Assembly (NCBI GenBank): GCA_035509915.1
Contig: DATKIB010000056.1
Location: 1-61,381, forward strand
Direction of reading: 5' to 3'
Origin: Bog-564 sp035509915
GTDB lineage: Bacteria > Actinomycetota > Acidimicrobiia > Acidimicrobiales > UBA8190
DNA: 61,381 nucleotides
In this document: one piece after another, positions 50,577 to 58,863 of the stretch
Layout of the letters: each line of letters starts with the position of its first letter
Numbering within the stretch: the stretch's first letter is position 1
Made by a program: the position numbers and the translations under genes
Notes under the pieces: generated by a model
What the model saw: only the letters and a program-made list of their open reading frames with translations
What the model was told of the DNA's origin: nothing
The model's database searches: none

Positions 50577-51083
50577 TCAGACTCCGAGCATTCCCTTCAC
50601 GTAGGCCGCTTGGCCCGCGTGCTGGAGGCAGTCGTCGGCGACGCTCACGAGCCGCACGGCCATGGTGACGGGCGGGTCCCAGCGCAGGTCCACGTTGCGG
50701 TCGAGGTCGGTCGCAGTCAGCTCACGGATGAGCGCCGCGGCGCGAAGGTGAGCCGTGTCGAGGTACTCGAGGAGGAGCTCCGCGCTCTGCGGGCGCACCG
50801 ACAGCACCTCGTCCGGCGAATGGCCGTAGCCGGTGTTGGCGGGATCGGGCTCGAGGCCGAAGCCGGCGGCCCAGCCGCCCTCGGACCAGAGCTGCTCCGA
50901 GCCGAGGAGCTCCGAGACGTGGTGGTCCTCCACACGGCCCATGTGCCAGATCAGCCAGGCGATCGTGTTCGCCCCGGGCGCGGGAGGCCGGGTGAGGTGC
51001 TCCAGGTCGACCCCCTCGACGACGTCTCGCGCCAGGGGAGGGATGCGGCCGTAGAGCTCGAGTAGCAGACCGGAGATCTCCAT
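50577..51083 (-). CDS. DinB/DUF664-type four-helix protein
   Basis: This 168-residue protein has the metal-binding pattern of the DinB superfamily: NTIAWLIWHMGRVEDHHVSE and a late His in DDCLQHAGQAAYVKGM. In actinobacteria, DUF664 members are often thiol (mycothiol)-dependent enzymes or damage-inducible proteins. The specific reaction is unknown. It is convergent with the GH15-like gene (4 bases apart) and divergent from the amidohydrolase. Confidence 0.82.
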   Translation of the reverse strand: MEISGLLLELYGRIPPLARDVVEGVDLEHLTRPPAPGANTIAWLIWHMGRVEDHHVSELLGSEQLWSEGGWAAGFGLEPDPANTGYGHSPDEVLSVRPQSAELLLEYLDTAHLRAAALIRELTATDLDRNVDLRWDPPVTMAVRLVSVADDCLQHAGQAAYVKGMLGV

Positions 51084-51130
51084 GACGTGATTCCATCACA
51101 GGGCAACGGATCTGTATCGTTCGAGGTGCC

Positions 51131-52354
51131 ATGTCCAGGGGGAGCGCCGGGACCACAGGGAGCACCAGCACCTACGAGGACCTCTTCCTGCCCGAGCCCG
51201 CCCAGAGAGAGGTGCGCTTCAGCGTCATATCGGTGGACGACCACGTGGTGGAGCCGCCCGACACCTTCGAGGGCAGGGTGCCTGGCTCGCTGGCGGAACG
51301 GGCCCCCCGAATAGTCGAGACTCCCGAGGGTCACCAGGTCTGGGAGTTCGAAGGCGAGCGCTACACACAGGTCGGGATGAACGCCGTCGCCGGCCGGCGT
51401 CCGGAGACCTACAGCCTCGAGCCGTTTCGCTTCGACCAGATGCGCCCCGGTTGCTACGACGTCGACGCGCGGGTGAAGGACATGGAGATCAACGGGGTGT
51501 GGGCCTCGGTCAACTTTCCCTCCCAGATCACCGGCTTCTGCGGGCGGGTGTACTTCGACGCGAAGGACCGAGAGCTCGGGCTCGCCTGCGTGCGCGCTTG
51601 GAACGACTGGCTGTACGAGGCGTGGTACGAGCGGTACCCAGACCGGATCGTGCCGCTCGGGATCACGTACCTGTCCGACCCACAGGTCGCGGCCGACGAG
51701 ATCCGGCGCAACGCGGCGAGAGGCTTCACCTCCGTCACCCTCCCCGAGAGGCCGCACGAGATCGGCCTCCCGTCGCTGTGGGACCGCGCCCACTGGGACC
51801 CGATCATCGAGGCGGTGGTCGAGACCGACACGGTGGTGTCGCTGCACGTCGGGAGCTCAGGTCTCATGCCGTCGCCGCCCGGTGGGCCCGCACTCCAGCT
51901 CGGAGCGACGCTGTTCGGCCAGCTCTCGTTGACGGCGTGCGCGGAGTGGCTCTGGTCGGGCTACCCGCTGCACAACCCCGGGCTCAAGATCGCCATGAGC
52001 GAGGGCGGCATCGGCTGGGTGGCGATGCTGCTCGACCGGCTGGACAACATGGTCGACCGCTCGGGCTACGGCCGAGGATGGAAGCTGCGCCCGTCCGAGG
52101 TGCTGCAGCGCAACTTCTGGTTCTGCACGCTCGATGACCCGTCGACCATCGATACCCGCCACCGCATCGGCATCGGCCACGTGATGGTCGAGGTCGACTA
52201 CCCGCACGGCGACTCCACCTGGCCCGACACCCAGGACGTGATCGAGAAGTACTGGGGGCATCTTCCCGCCTCCGAGCTGCGGGCCATCTGCTGCGAGAAC
52301 GCGGCCGCGCTCTACCGCCATCCGCTGCCCCGGCACGTGCTCCCGAACGGCTAG
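51131..52354 (+). CDS. Amidohydrolase-2 family metal-dependent hydrolase/decarboxylase
   Basis: This 407-residue TIM-barrel protein of the ACMSD/amidohydrolase-2 type has N-terminal VISVDDHVVEPPDTFEGR (DxHxxE), VSLHVGSSG (barrel His) and VEVDYPHGDSTWPDTQ (late Asp). These proteins are common in actinobacterial aromatic or steroid catabolic loci. The substrate cannot be set. It ends 9 bases before the class II aldolase gene, so the two and the following binding protein form an operon. Confidence 0.88.
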   Translation: MSRGSAGTTGSTSTYEDLFLPEPAQREVRFSVISVDDHVVEPPDTFEGRVPGSLAERAPRIVETPEGHQVWEFEGERYTQVGMNAVAGRRPETYSLEPFRFDQMRPGCYDVDARVKDMEINGVWASVNFPSQITGFCGRVYFDAKDRELGLACVRAWNDWLYEAWYERYPDRIVPLGITYLSDPQVAADEIRRNAARGFTSVTLPERPHEIGLPSLWDRAHWDPIIEAVVETDTVVSLHVGSSGLMPSPPGGPALQLGATLFGQLSLTACAEWLWSGYPLHNPGLKIAMSEGGIGWVAMLLDRLDNMVDRSGYGRGWKLRPSEVLQRNFWFCTLDDPSTIDTRHRIGIGHVMVEVDYPHGDSTWPDTQDVIEKYWGHLPASELRAICCENAAALYRHPLPRHVLPNG

Positions 52355-52363
52355 CGGACGCCC

Positions 52364-53116
52364 GTGGACTTCACACCCACCGCCGAGAAGCTCGTGCCGG
52401 ACATGACGGCGCGCGAAGAGCTCGTGGTGCTGGCACGTGCGCTGTGGCGAGAGGGCTACAACGACCACCTCGCCGGTCACATCACGGTGAACATGGGAGA
52501 CGGCACATTGCTGTGCAACCCGTGGCTCCTCACCTGGGCGGAGCTGCGCCCTGCGCAGGTCATCCGCATCGACCTTGAGGGCAGGCTGCTCGAAGGCGAC
52601 TGGCCGGTGCCACTCGGGATACCGCTTCACCTCGAGCTGCACAAGGCGCGCTCGGACGTGACCTGGGCCGTGCACAACCACCCCCTCTACGGCACGGTCT
52701 GGGCCGACATGGGCGAGGTGCCTCCCATCCTCGACCAGAGCTCCGCGCTCGGCGGCGGCGAGCTGGCGCTCCTGGACGAGTACGGCGGTCCGGTCAACGA
52801 CCCGCAGAGCGCGCGCCGCGCGGTCGAGCAGATGGGCGACGCCACCGCCGCGCTGCTGGCCGGCCACGGCGTGCTCGTGCTCGGGGGATCTGCACGCGCG
52901 GCGCATCAACGGGCGGTCGCGCTGGAGCAGCGCTGCCAGCACGCCTGGTACGCCCGGGCAGCGGGCGGCGGCGCGAAGTCGCTTCTGCCGCAGTGGTTCA
53001 CAGACGCCTGGGCGGCGAGCGACGGCGAGGGGTTCATCGGTTTCTGGGAGGCGGCGGTGCGTGCCGAGCTGAGCGCGGACCCGGACCTGCTGGAGCGACG
53101 AGGGGAGAGCGAGTGA
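52364..53116 (+). CDS. Class II aldolase/adducin-family protein
   Basis: This 250-residue protein has the zinc-binding histidines WAVHNHPLYGTVW and LLAGHGVLVLGGS, plus DHLAGHITVNMGD at the start and the acid Glu near LDQSSALGGGE. It may act as an aldolase or decarboxylase on a small hydroxy- or oxo-acid. The first residues suggest a GTG start at 52364. The stop overlaps the next gene (GTGA). Confidence 0.88.
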   Translation: MDFTPTAEKLVPDMTAREELVVLARALWREGYNDHLAGHITVNMGDGTLLCNPWLLTWAELRPAQVIRIDLEGRLLEGDWPVPLGIPLHLELHKARSDVTWAVHNHPLYGTVWADMGEVPPILDQSSALGGGELALLDEYGGPVNDPQSARRAVEQMGDATAALLAGHGVLVLGGSARAAHQRAVALEQRCQHAWYARAAGGGAKSLLPQWFTDAWAASDGEGFIGFWEAAVRAELSADPDLLERRGESE

Positions 53117-54492
53117 GTGCGTTGACGAGGCGGGATGTAGGGGGTTGGAAGATGATGGGCGCGCCGCTTCTGTGCCTGGGGTTGCTCGGGGGCATCCTCA
53201 CCTCATGCGCCGGGTCACCGAGCGCGCCCCCGTCGTCGGGGCCCATAGTCGGCTCCCCGCCGCCCCCGCCGGGTGGCGCTGGAGGTGGCGACGGCGAGAA
53301 GCAGACGGACGTGGCGTCCGCACCGGGAATCACCTCCACCACGGTGACGGTGGGCCAGGTGGACGACCTCACGGCCCCGGTGGCGGGGCTCTTCAAGGGG
53401 GCCGAGGACGGGACGCGCGCCTACTTCGACTACGTCAACAGCCTCGGCGGCGTGAACGGGCGCAAGATCCTGCTCGACGCCCGCGACAGCGCCTACCAGG
53501 GTGGCGTGGTGGCCTCGGCCACCTCCGGCATCATCCAGAGCGACTTCGCCATGGTCGGCGGCTTCTCGTTGCTCGACTCGGCCGAGCTGCCCCTCATCGA
53601 CGCCGCCCACGTGCCCGACGTCGCCTACCCGCTCAGCTCGGACCTCGCCAACTCCCCATACCTCTACAGCCCGTCTCCCAACTCGTCTCAGGACTTGCCG
53701 ATCGGTTTCATGAAGTACCTGAAGCAGAAGTACCCCAAGGCCATCAAGCACGTCGGGATCCTTTGGGCGAACGCCACGCCGTCAACGCAATTTGCCGAGC
53801 AGGCGTTCGAGCGCGGGCTGCGCAAGGAGGGGTTCAAGATCGTCTACGACCGCGGTTTCGGCGCGGCCGAGACGACATACCTCTCCGACGTGCTCGCCAT
53901 GAAGGCGAAGGGGGTGCAGCTCTTCTACAGCCAGCAGATGATCGACCTCTATGCCGCCAACCTCGCCAAGGAGATGGCCCAGCAGAACTTCAAGCCGATC
54001 GTGATCCAGGGTGCGGCCTACTCGACGAACCTGATATCCGACGCGGGCCCGGCCGCCAACGGCATGTACATAGAGCAGTCGTATCCACTGTTCCTCCCGG
54101 GCGGGGACGCCAAGAGAATCCCCGCCGTCGCCCTGTTCGACCACTGGATGACCGTCGCCGATCCCAACGCCAACTTCGAGATCGAGGCGGTCTACGGGTG
54201 GATCGCGGCACAGCTGTTCACGCAGGCGCTCAAGAACGCCGGTTCCACGCCGACCCGAGCGAGCCTCCTCGCCGCGCTCGACAAGGTCACGAGCTTCAAC
54301 GGAGGCGGGATGATCCCGCCCACGGACCCCGCGACCAACGTGCCGTACCAGTGTTGGCTGCTCGCCCAGGTGAAGAGCGGAAATATCGTGCGGGTGCCGC
54401 CCACGCCGAAGACCGGGTACGTGTGCAGCCCGGGCGGGCTGCTGCCGGCGGCCGGATTCAAGCCCGAGGTGCGGCCGGCGGCTGCGTCCTGA
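53113..54492 (+). CDS. ABC-transporter substrate-binding lipoprotein (LivJ-like)
   Basis: This 459-residue type I periplasmic-binding protein has lipobox LLGGILTSCAG, a Pro/Gly linker, then TVGQVDDLTAPVAGLFKGA, DYVNSLGGVNGRKILLDARD and FAMVGGFSLLDSAELPLIDA. This is the branched-chain-amino-acid-type fold. GTG 53113 overlaps the aldolase stop. A later ATG (MMGAPLLCL, 53152) would still keep the signal. No permease genes follow, so the transporter partner lies elsewhere. It probably binds the substrate used by the two enzymes upstream. Confidence 0.87.
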   Translation: MSALTRRDVGGWKMMGAPLLCLGLLGGILTSCAGSPSAPPSSGPIVGSPPPPPGGAGGGDGEKQTDVASAPGITSTTVTVGQVDDLTAPVAGLFKGAEDGTRAYFDYVNSLGGVNGRKILLDARDSAYQGGVVASATSGIIQSDFAMVGGFSLLDSAELPLIDAAHVPDVAYPLSSDLANSPYLYSPSPNSSQDLPIGFMKYLKQKYPKAIKHVGILWANATPSTQFAEQAFERGLRKEGFKIVYDRGFGAAETTYLSDVLAMKAKGVQLFYSQQMIDLYAANLAKEMAQQNFKPIVIQGAAYSTNLISDAGPAANGMYIEQSYPLFLPGGDAKRIPAVALFDHWMTVADPNANFEIEAVYGWIAAQLFTQALKNAGSTPTRASLLAALDKVTSFNGGGMIPPTDPATNVPYQCWLLAQVKSGNIVRVPPTPKTGYVCSPGGLLPAAGFKPEVRPAAAS

Positions 54493-54507
54493 TCGCTCGA
54501 GCGACCG

Positions 54508-55224
54508 TCAACCCTCCCAGAACGGATCGCGTGGCGCTATGAAGAGGATCTCGGCGTCGGCCAGCAGGACCTCGCCGTCGCGCGCCGTGGCACGGCACCA
54601 GATCTTGCGTCCCTCGAAGCGCTCGAGGTGGGCCTCGTAGTCGATGCGCCGGTTGAGCGGGGTCGGCTTTCTCATGCGCACCGTCAGCGTGCCGGTGTAG
54701 CCCGCCCTCCCCGAGGCCATCTGCGCCAGGCCCATCAAGTCGTCGAAGGCGGCGGCCACGAACCCGCCGTGGAGGCAGCCCGGCGGTCCCTCGTAGGCGT
54801 CCGTCCACACCGCCCAGGCGTGGGTCACGCCTTCGGTCATCTCCAGGTGGAGGGGAGGCGCGAGCGGGTTGCTTCGCCCGCTCACGGGGCTTCTCTCTGC
54901 GAGGACCGCATCGGCCACGGCGGCGGAGGCTGCCCCGCCCCGAGCGCGCAGCGTCGGTTGCGAAGCGATGCGGTCCGCTGTGGCTGCGAGCTCCTCGGTG
55001 AAGCCATCGATCACGCCCGCGCCGTCCATGTCGCTGATGTCGAGGAGGGCGGCGTGGTCGACGAGCCGCTTGACCTCGAGCACGAGTCGGTGCTTGGCGG
55101 CGCGCTTCTCGTCCTCGATGGGCTCGCCGCCGAGGTAGATCTTGCTCGGGTCCTTGGGCAGTTGCACCGGGCCACAGTAATCAGGGCAGGCGCGCGTGCC
55201 GGAGGAGCTCTGTGGTTCGGTCAT
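54508..55224 (-). CDS. Hotdog-fold acyl-CoA thioesterase (PaaI-like)
   Basis: This 238-residue protein has an N-terminal helical part (~1-110), then a hotdog domain with GPPGCLHGGFVAAAFDDLMG (the HGG active loop) and YTGTLTVRMRKPTPLNRRID. It would hydrolyse acyl-CoA esters. The start MTEPQSSSG at 55222-55224 overlaps the start of the divergent MOSC-like gene within TCATGA. The N-terminal extension is longer than in typical PaaI proteins. Confidence 0.85.
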   Translation of the reverse strand: MTEPQSSSGTRACPDYCGPVQLPKDPSKIYLGGEPIEDEKRAAKHRLVLEVKRLVDHAALLDISDMDGAGVIDGFTEELAATADRIASQPTLRARGGAASAAVADAVLAERSPVSGRSNPLAPPLHLEMTEGVTHAWAVWTDAYEGPPGCLHGGFVAAAFDDLMGLAQMASGRAGYTGTLTVRMRKPTPLNRRIDYEAHLERFEGRKIWCRATARDGEVLLADAEILFIAPRDPFWEG

Positions 55225-55819
55225 GATTGGTGTCGTGGAGCAGCCCGCGACCAAAGCCCACCGCACGACCGAGGAGCTCGAAGCCGGCCTCGGCCACGTC
55301 CGCGCCTCGCCTGTGGCGCAAGGCACGCTCGAGCTCATCGTGCGCCGCCCCGATGTGGACCGGCGCGAGATCCTCGAGGAGGCCACGCTCGACCTCGACG
55401 TCGGCCTCCTCGGTGACACTTGGTCGGTGAGGGGCAGCACGAGCACGCCGGACGGCAAGGCGCACCCCGACGCGCAGCTCACGCTCACGAACGCGAGGGC
55501 CGTGGCCCTCGTGGCCGGAGACGACGACGTGGAGCGGTGGGCGCTCGCCGGTGACCAGCTCTTCGTCGACCTGGCTCTCGGCGAGGAGTCCCTGCCGGCC
55601 GGTAGCCGCCTGGCGATCGGGGAGGCGGTGGTAGAGGTCACGGCGAAGCCCCACAGGGGCTGCGCCAAGTTTGCAGCGCGCTTCGGCAACGACGCGCTCC
55701 GGTTCGTGAACACCGGTGCGGGGCTCGCGCTCAACCTGCGGGGCCGCAACGCCAAGGTCGTGACCCCCGGCCGGATCCGGCGCGGGGACGCTGTGCGCCT
55801 TCTCCCTCCGGCGACCTGA
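55223..55819 (+). CDS. MOSC-domain-like protein
   Basis: This 198-residue protein has ARAVALVAGDDDVERWALAG, FVDLALGEESLPAGSRLAIG and AVVEVTAKPHRGCAKFAARF (the MOSC cysteine position), then IRRGDAVRLLP. MOSC domains bind molybdenum cofactor or sulfur carriers; substrates of this short form are unknown. ATG 55223 overlaps the divergent thioesterase ATG. A downstream GTG (VEQPATKAH) is an alternative. It is followed by a strong terminator. Confidence 0.82.
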   Translation: MIGVVEQPATKAHRTTEELEAGLGHVRASPVAQGTLELIVRRPDVDRREILEEATLDLDVGLLGDTWSVRGSTSTPDGKAHPDAQLTLTNARAVALVAGDDDVERWALAGDQLFVDLALGEESLPAGSRLAIGEAVVEVTAKPHRGCAKFAARFGNDALRFVNTGAGLALNLRGRNAKVVTPGRIRRGDAVRLLPPAT

Positions 55820-55832
55820 GTCGCCGGGTTTT
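55808..55832 (+). terminator. Intrinsic terminator after the MOSC-like gene
   Basis: CCGGCGAC pairs with GTCGCCGG around loop CTGA and is followed by GTTTT. The MOSC stop codon lies in the loop. Confidence 0.8.
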
Positions 55833-55856
55833 AACAGGCAGCCGCTGCGCGCAAGC

Positions 55857-56213
55857 TCAGCGAGCCGAGACCTCGTGGAGCTCGATGCCGTTGCCGGACG
55901 GGTCGCTCAAGAAGGCCTGCCGGTTGCGTCCGACCGGCACGGGGTCACTGACCTCTATCCCCCGGGCGCGGATCTCTTCCACTTCGGTGTCGATGTCCTC
56001 GACCCTGACCGCGAAGTGCTGGCCTGCAGGGGAGGGGACCGGAGCGCTGATCAGGTGGAGCTGCTGGCCGCCGACGTCCAGCCATGCGCCGCCGAACCCG
56101 AAGTCCGGGCGGTCGGTCCGAAGGGTGAAGCCGAGCACCTCTGTGTAGAAGGACACCGCCTCGTCGACGTCGGCGACGTTGATCGAGACGTGGTGGATCC
56201 CGACTGGTTGCAC
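55857..56213 (-). CDS. VOC-family (glyoxalase-like) protein
   Basis: This 118-residue protein has paired beta-alpha-beta-beta-beta units: IHHVSINVADVDEAVSFYTE, then GQHFAVRVEDIDTEVEEI and FLSDPSGNGIELHEV. Metal ligands His (IHH), His/Gln and Glu (IELHE) are present. It may be a methylmalonyl-CoA epimerase-, glyoxalase- or lactoylglutathione-lyase-like enzyme; the substrate is unknown. Single gene. Confidence 0.88.
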   Translation of the reverse strand: MQPVGIHHVSINVADVDEAVSFYTEVLGFTLRTDRPDFGFGGAWLDVGGQQLHLISAPVPSPAGQHFAVRVEDIDTEVEEIRARGIEVSDPVPVGRNRQAFLSDPSGNGIELHEVSAR

Positions 56214-56288
56214 CCCGAGAGTCTGCCGCGGCCCCGTCGCCGAGGGAAAGCCGCAGCCCGCCCGACCCGAGGGCTCAGCCCCGAGGGC

Positions 56289-56999
56289 TCAGACTGCGTT
56301 GAAGGCTTGGCAGAGCACGGCGTACTCGCAGCCCGCCGCCATTCCCCCGTAACCCCCCATGTTGCGGAGGAACTCGTCCGGGTCGAAGCCGGTACCCAGG
56401 CCTTCGATGTAGGCGCTGTGCGCCCTGAGCGATTCGATCCCCTTGTCTATGGTGCGGCTCACGTCCACGAAGTGGGTCGGGTGGGACGAGGCAGCGACGT
56501 AGGCGTTGGTGATGCCGCTCCACGGCTCGCCGAGCTCGCCGAAGAGCCAGCGGTTGGCGGCGTCGCGGCACGCGTCGAGGGCGCCGAGGCCCACCGCACG
56601 GTGATCCGCGTGGTTGACGTTGCCGCTCTCGCCCCAGGTGAGCTCGAAGTTCATGGTGAACACGACCTGCGGGCGCAAGCTGCGGATGGCTCCGGCCAGG
56701 TCGCGTCTCAGGGCCAAGCCGTACTCGACGGCACCATCGGGATGGTCGAGAAAGATCACGTCGTGCACGCCGACGATGCCGGCGCTCGCGCGCTGCTCGG
56801 CCTCGCGCACCTCGGCTGCCCGTCTCGGCTCCATGCCGTCGATGCCCGCCTCGCCCTTCGTGGCGAGCAAGTAGGAGACCTGCTTTCCCTGCGCGGTCCA
56901 GCGCGCGACGGCGCTCGCCATCCCGTACTCGAGATCGTCGGGATGGGCGACGATCGCGACCGCCCTGTCCCAGTCCTCGCCGACAGGCTCGAGGCTCAC
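56289..56999 (-). CDS. PIG-L/LmbE-family deacetylase
   Basis: This 236-residue zinc deacetylase has VAIVAHPDDLEYGMAS (AHPDD zinc motif) and the second His pair NVNHADHRAVGLGALDA. The family includes MshB and Mca of mycothiol metabolism, so a thiol- or GlcNAc-related substrate is possible. The GTG 56997-56999 start overlaps the stop of the VOC gene upstream (GTGA); a longer frame to 57047 would duplicate that gene's end. Confidence 0.85.
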   Translation of the reverse strand: MSLEPVGEDWDRAVAIVAHPDDLEYGMASAVARWTAQGKQVSYLLATKGEAGIDGMEPRRAAEVREAEQRASAGIVGVHDVIFLDHPDGAVEYGLALRRDLAGAIRSLRPQVVFTMNFELTWGESGNVNHADHRAVGLGALDACRDAANRWLFGELGEPWSGITNAYVAASSHPTHFVDVSRTIDKGIESLRAHSAYIEGLGTGFDPDEFLRNMGGYGGMAAGCEYAVLCQAFNAV

Positions 57000-57448
57000 A
57001 ACCTGAGCGGCTGGGTCGGCCTTGACATCACCGACATGTCGTTCCAATCGACCCCCGGCACGTCGCTGTAGAGCTCGATCTCGTTGCCGTCGGGATCGCG
57101 CAGGTAGAGGCTGTGCGTGAAGCCGTGGTCGCCGCTGCCCACGACCTCGGCACCGGCAGCTCGGAGTCGGGCGAGCGCCTCGCGCAGCTCGTCGTCGCTG
57201 TCTCCCACCTTCAGGCCGAAGTGGTACATGCCGACGCGCCGGCCCTCGGGTATGGGCTGGGCGTCGGATCCGACCTCGATCAGCAGCAGCTCGTGATGCG
57301 TGCGGCCGGAAGAGAACGCTGCTGCCTTGAACGGCGCGTCGGACCCGTCGAAGACCTGCCTGAAGCCGAGGACGTCACGGTAGAAGGCCGCGGACCTCTC
57401 GAGGTCTCGCACGTAGAGGACCACATGGCCCAGCTCCTTCACAGCCAT
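56996..57448 (-). CDS. VOC-family (extradiol/glyoxalase-like) protein
   Basis: This 150-residue protein has two VOC units: LGHVVLYVRDLERSAAFYRD, FSSGRTHHELLLIEVG, GMYHFGLKVGDSDDELREAL and LYLRDPDGNEIELYSD. The metal ligands (His, His, Glu) are in place. The start MAVKELGHV is chosen over the longer frame. It is coupled to the PIG-L gene, which hints at a shared small-molecule pathway. Confidence 0.87.
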   Translation of the reverse strand: MAVKELGHVVLYVRDLERSAAFYRDVLGFRQVFDGSDAPFKAAAFSSGRTHHELLLIEVGSDAQPIPEGRRVGMYHFGLKVGDSDDELREALARLRAAGAEVVGSGDHGFTHSLYLRDPDGNEIELYSDVPGVDWNDMSVMSRPTQPLRL

Positions 57449-57521
57449 GTTCGGGAGACTACTGGGCACCGTTCCCGACAGCACGGGGCACGCCGTGACA
57501 GCCCACTGTCATCATCTGGAG

Positions 57522-58289
57522 ATGACCCCGTGCGACACGGCCGTCGCGCCGTCCCTCGCCGGCGCGTGCCTGTCGGTGAGGCCGCCGGGCCGTGGTACCT
57601 GCCGCATCTGCTGCGGGGCCGTGCCCTGGCCGTTCGTGACCTGCTGGAGCTGCCGGCGAGTCGGGCGCACGCTCGGCCAGAGCCTCGAGGAAGTCACGCC
57701 CATCTCGCTCACGACGAGGGAGACCGGCCTCTACGCCGCCCTCAAGCAGTACAAGGGCGTGGCCAACTCCGTCTCACGCCGCCAGCAGCACCGGCTGGCC
57801 GAGCTGGTCGGTGATTTCCTCGAGGGCCACGCCGGCTGTGTGGCTCCGGGCGGGTACGACGTCGTGACCGTGATCCCGTCGTTCCAGGTCCACGCCGACG
57901 CCCACCCGCTCGAGGACACCCTGCGGATGGTGCCGCAGCTCGCTCACCAGGGTGTCGAGGTCGTCGCTTCGCTCCTCCCCGCCGAGGACCACCTCGGGCG
58001 CAATACAGCGTCGCTTCACGCGTACAGCTGCGTGGGCGAGCACGTGGAGCGTCGCCGGGTCCTCCTCGTGGACGACCTCTACACCACCGGTGCGCACCTT
58101 CACTCTGCGGTGGCTGCGCTCCAGGCCGCTGGAGCGAGCTCGGTGCACCCGTTGGTGGTCGGCAGGCACCAGAGCCGCGACACGCAGTCGTCGCGCGAGC
58201 TCCTGCGGTGGTCGTCATGCCCTGAAAACCTGTGGTCGTCCGGGCGCTGCGCCAGGTGTAGCTCTGATTGTCCTTCTGGATCCTCGTGA
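57522..58289 (+). CDS. ComF-like phosphoribosyltransferase with cysteine-rich ends
   Basis: This 255-residue protein has an N-terminal zinc-ribbon-like region (CRICCGAVPWPFVTCWSC). The type I phosphoribosyltransferase core includes VVTVIPSFQVHADAHPLE, then the PRPP loop RRRVLLVDDLYTTGAHLHSA. A C-terminal cluster is CARCSSDC, with one more Cys just before. The fold is that of ComF/GntX-type proteins, linked to DNA uptake or purine salvage. GGAG lies directly on the ATG, an awkward ribosome site; an upstream in-frame ATG at 57447 also exists. Confidence 0.75.
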   Translation: MTPCDTAVAPSLAGACLSVRPPGRGTCRICCGAVPWPFVTCWSCRRVGRTLGQSLEEVTPISLTTRETGLYAALKQYKGVANSVSRRQQHRLAELVGDFLEGHAGCVAPGGYDVVTVIPSFQVHADAHPLEDTLRMVPQLAHQGVEVVASLLPAEDHLGRNTASLHAYSCVGEHVERRRVLLVDDLYTTGAHLHSAVAALQAAGASSVHPLVVGRHQSRDTQSSRELLRWSSCPENLWSSGRCARCSSDCPSGSS

Positions 58290-58349
58290 GCGATGCTCTT
58301 GTCAGTAGATAGCTCCGGGCCAGACCGGACTGCATGGGAGGTTCGTTCC

Positions 58350-58832
58350 ATGACCATCGCCATTGGTGACAAGTTGCCGGACGTCGAGATGCACACGATG
58401 ACGAAGGACGGCATCAGGCCGGTGCGCTCGGGCGAAGTGTTGGGTAAGGGCAAGGTCGTGCTCTTCGCGGTCCCGGGAGCCTTCACGCCTACTTGCTCGG
58501 ACCATCACCTGCCGGGTTTCGTGGCCCGGGCGGCGGACCTCCATGCAAAAGGCGTCGACAAGATCGCGTGCGTGTCCGTCAACGACGCCTTCGTGATGGG
58601 TGCCTGGGGTCGCGATCGCGGGGTCGGGGACTCCGTCTTGATGCTCGCCGACGGCAACGGTGCTTTCACACGCGAGATGGGACTGGAGATGGACGGCAGC
58701 GCCTTCGGGCTCGGCAGTCGCTCGCAGCGCTACGCGGCGATCATCGACGACGGAGTGGTGACCTCGCTGTTCGTGGAGCCCGGACCGGGCCTCAACGTGA
58801 GCTCCGTGGAGTCCGTGCTCTCGGCCCTCTGA
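58350..58832 (+). CDS. Peroxiredoxin (Prx5/AhpE-like redoxin)
   Basis: This 160-residue protein has VVLFAVPGAFTPTCSDHHLP, the peroxidatic Cys in the Prx5 motif PGAFTPTC, and DSVLMLADGNGAFTREMGLE. There is no second resolving Cys, so it is 1-Cys type or uses a partner thiol. GGGAGG lies 8 bases upstream of ATG 58350, which fixes the start. It reduces peroxides and peroxynitrite in the cytoplasm. Confidence 0.92.
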   Translation: MTIAIGDKLPDVEMHTMTKDGIRPVRSGEVLGKGKVVLFAVPGAFTPTCSDHHLPGFVARAADLHAKGVDKIACVSVNDAFVMGAWGRDRGVGDSVLMLADGNGAFTREMGLEMDGSAFGLGSRSQRYAAIIDDGVVTSLFVEPGPGLNVSSVESVLSAL

Positions 58833-58863
58833 TCGGCGGGCCGCCCTGCACGGATCGCTCGCG

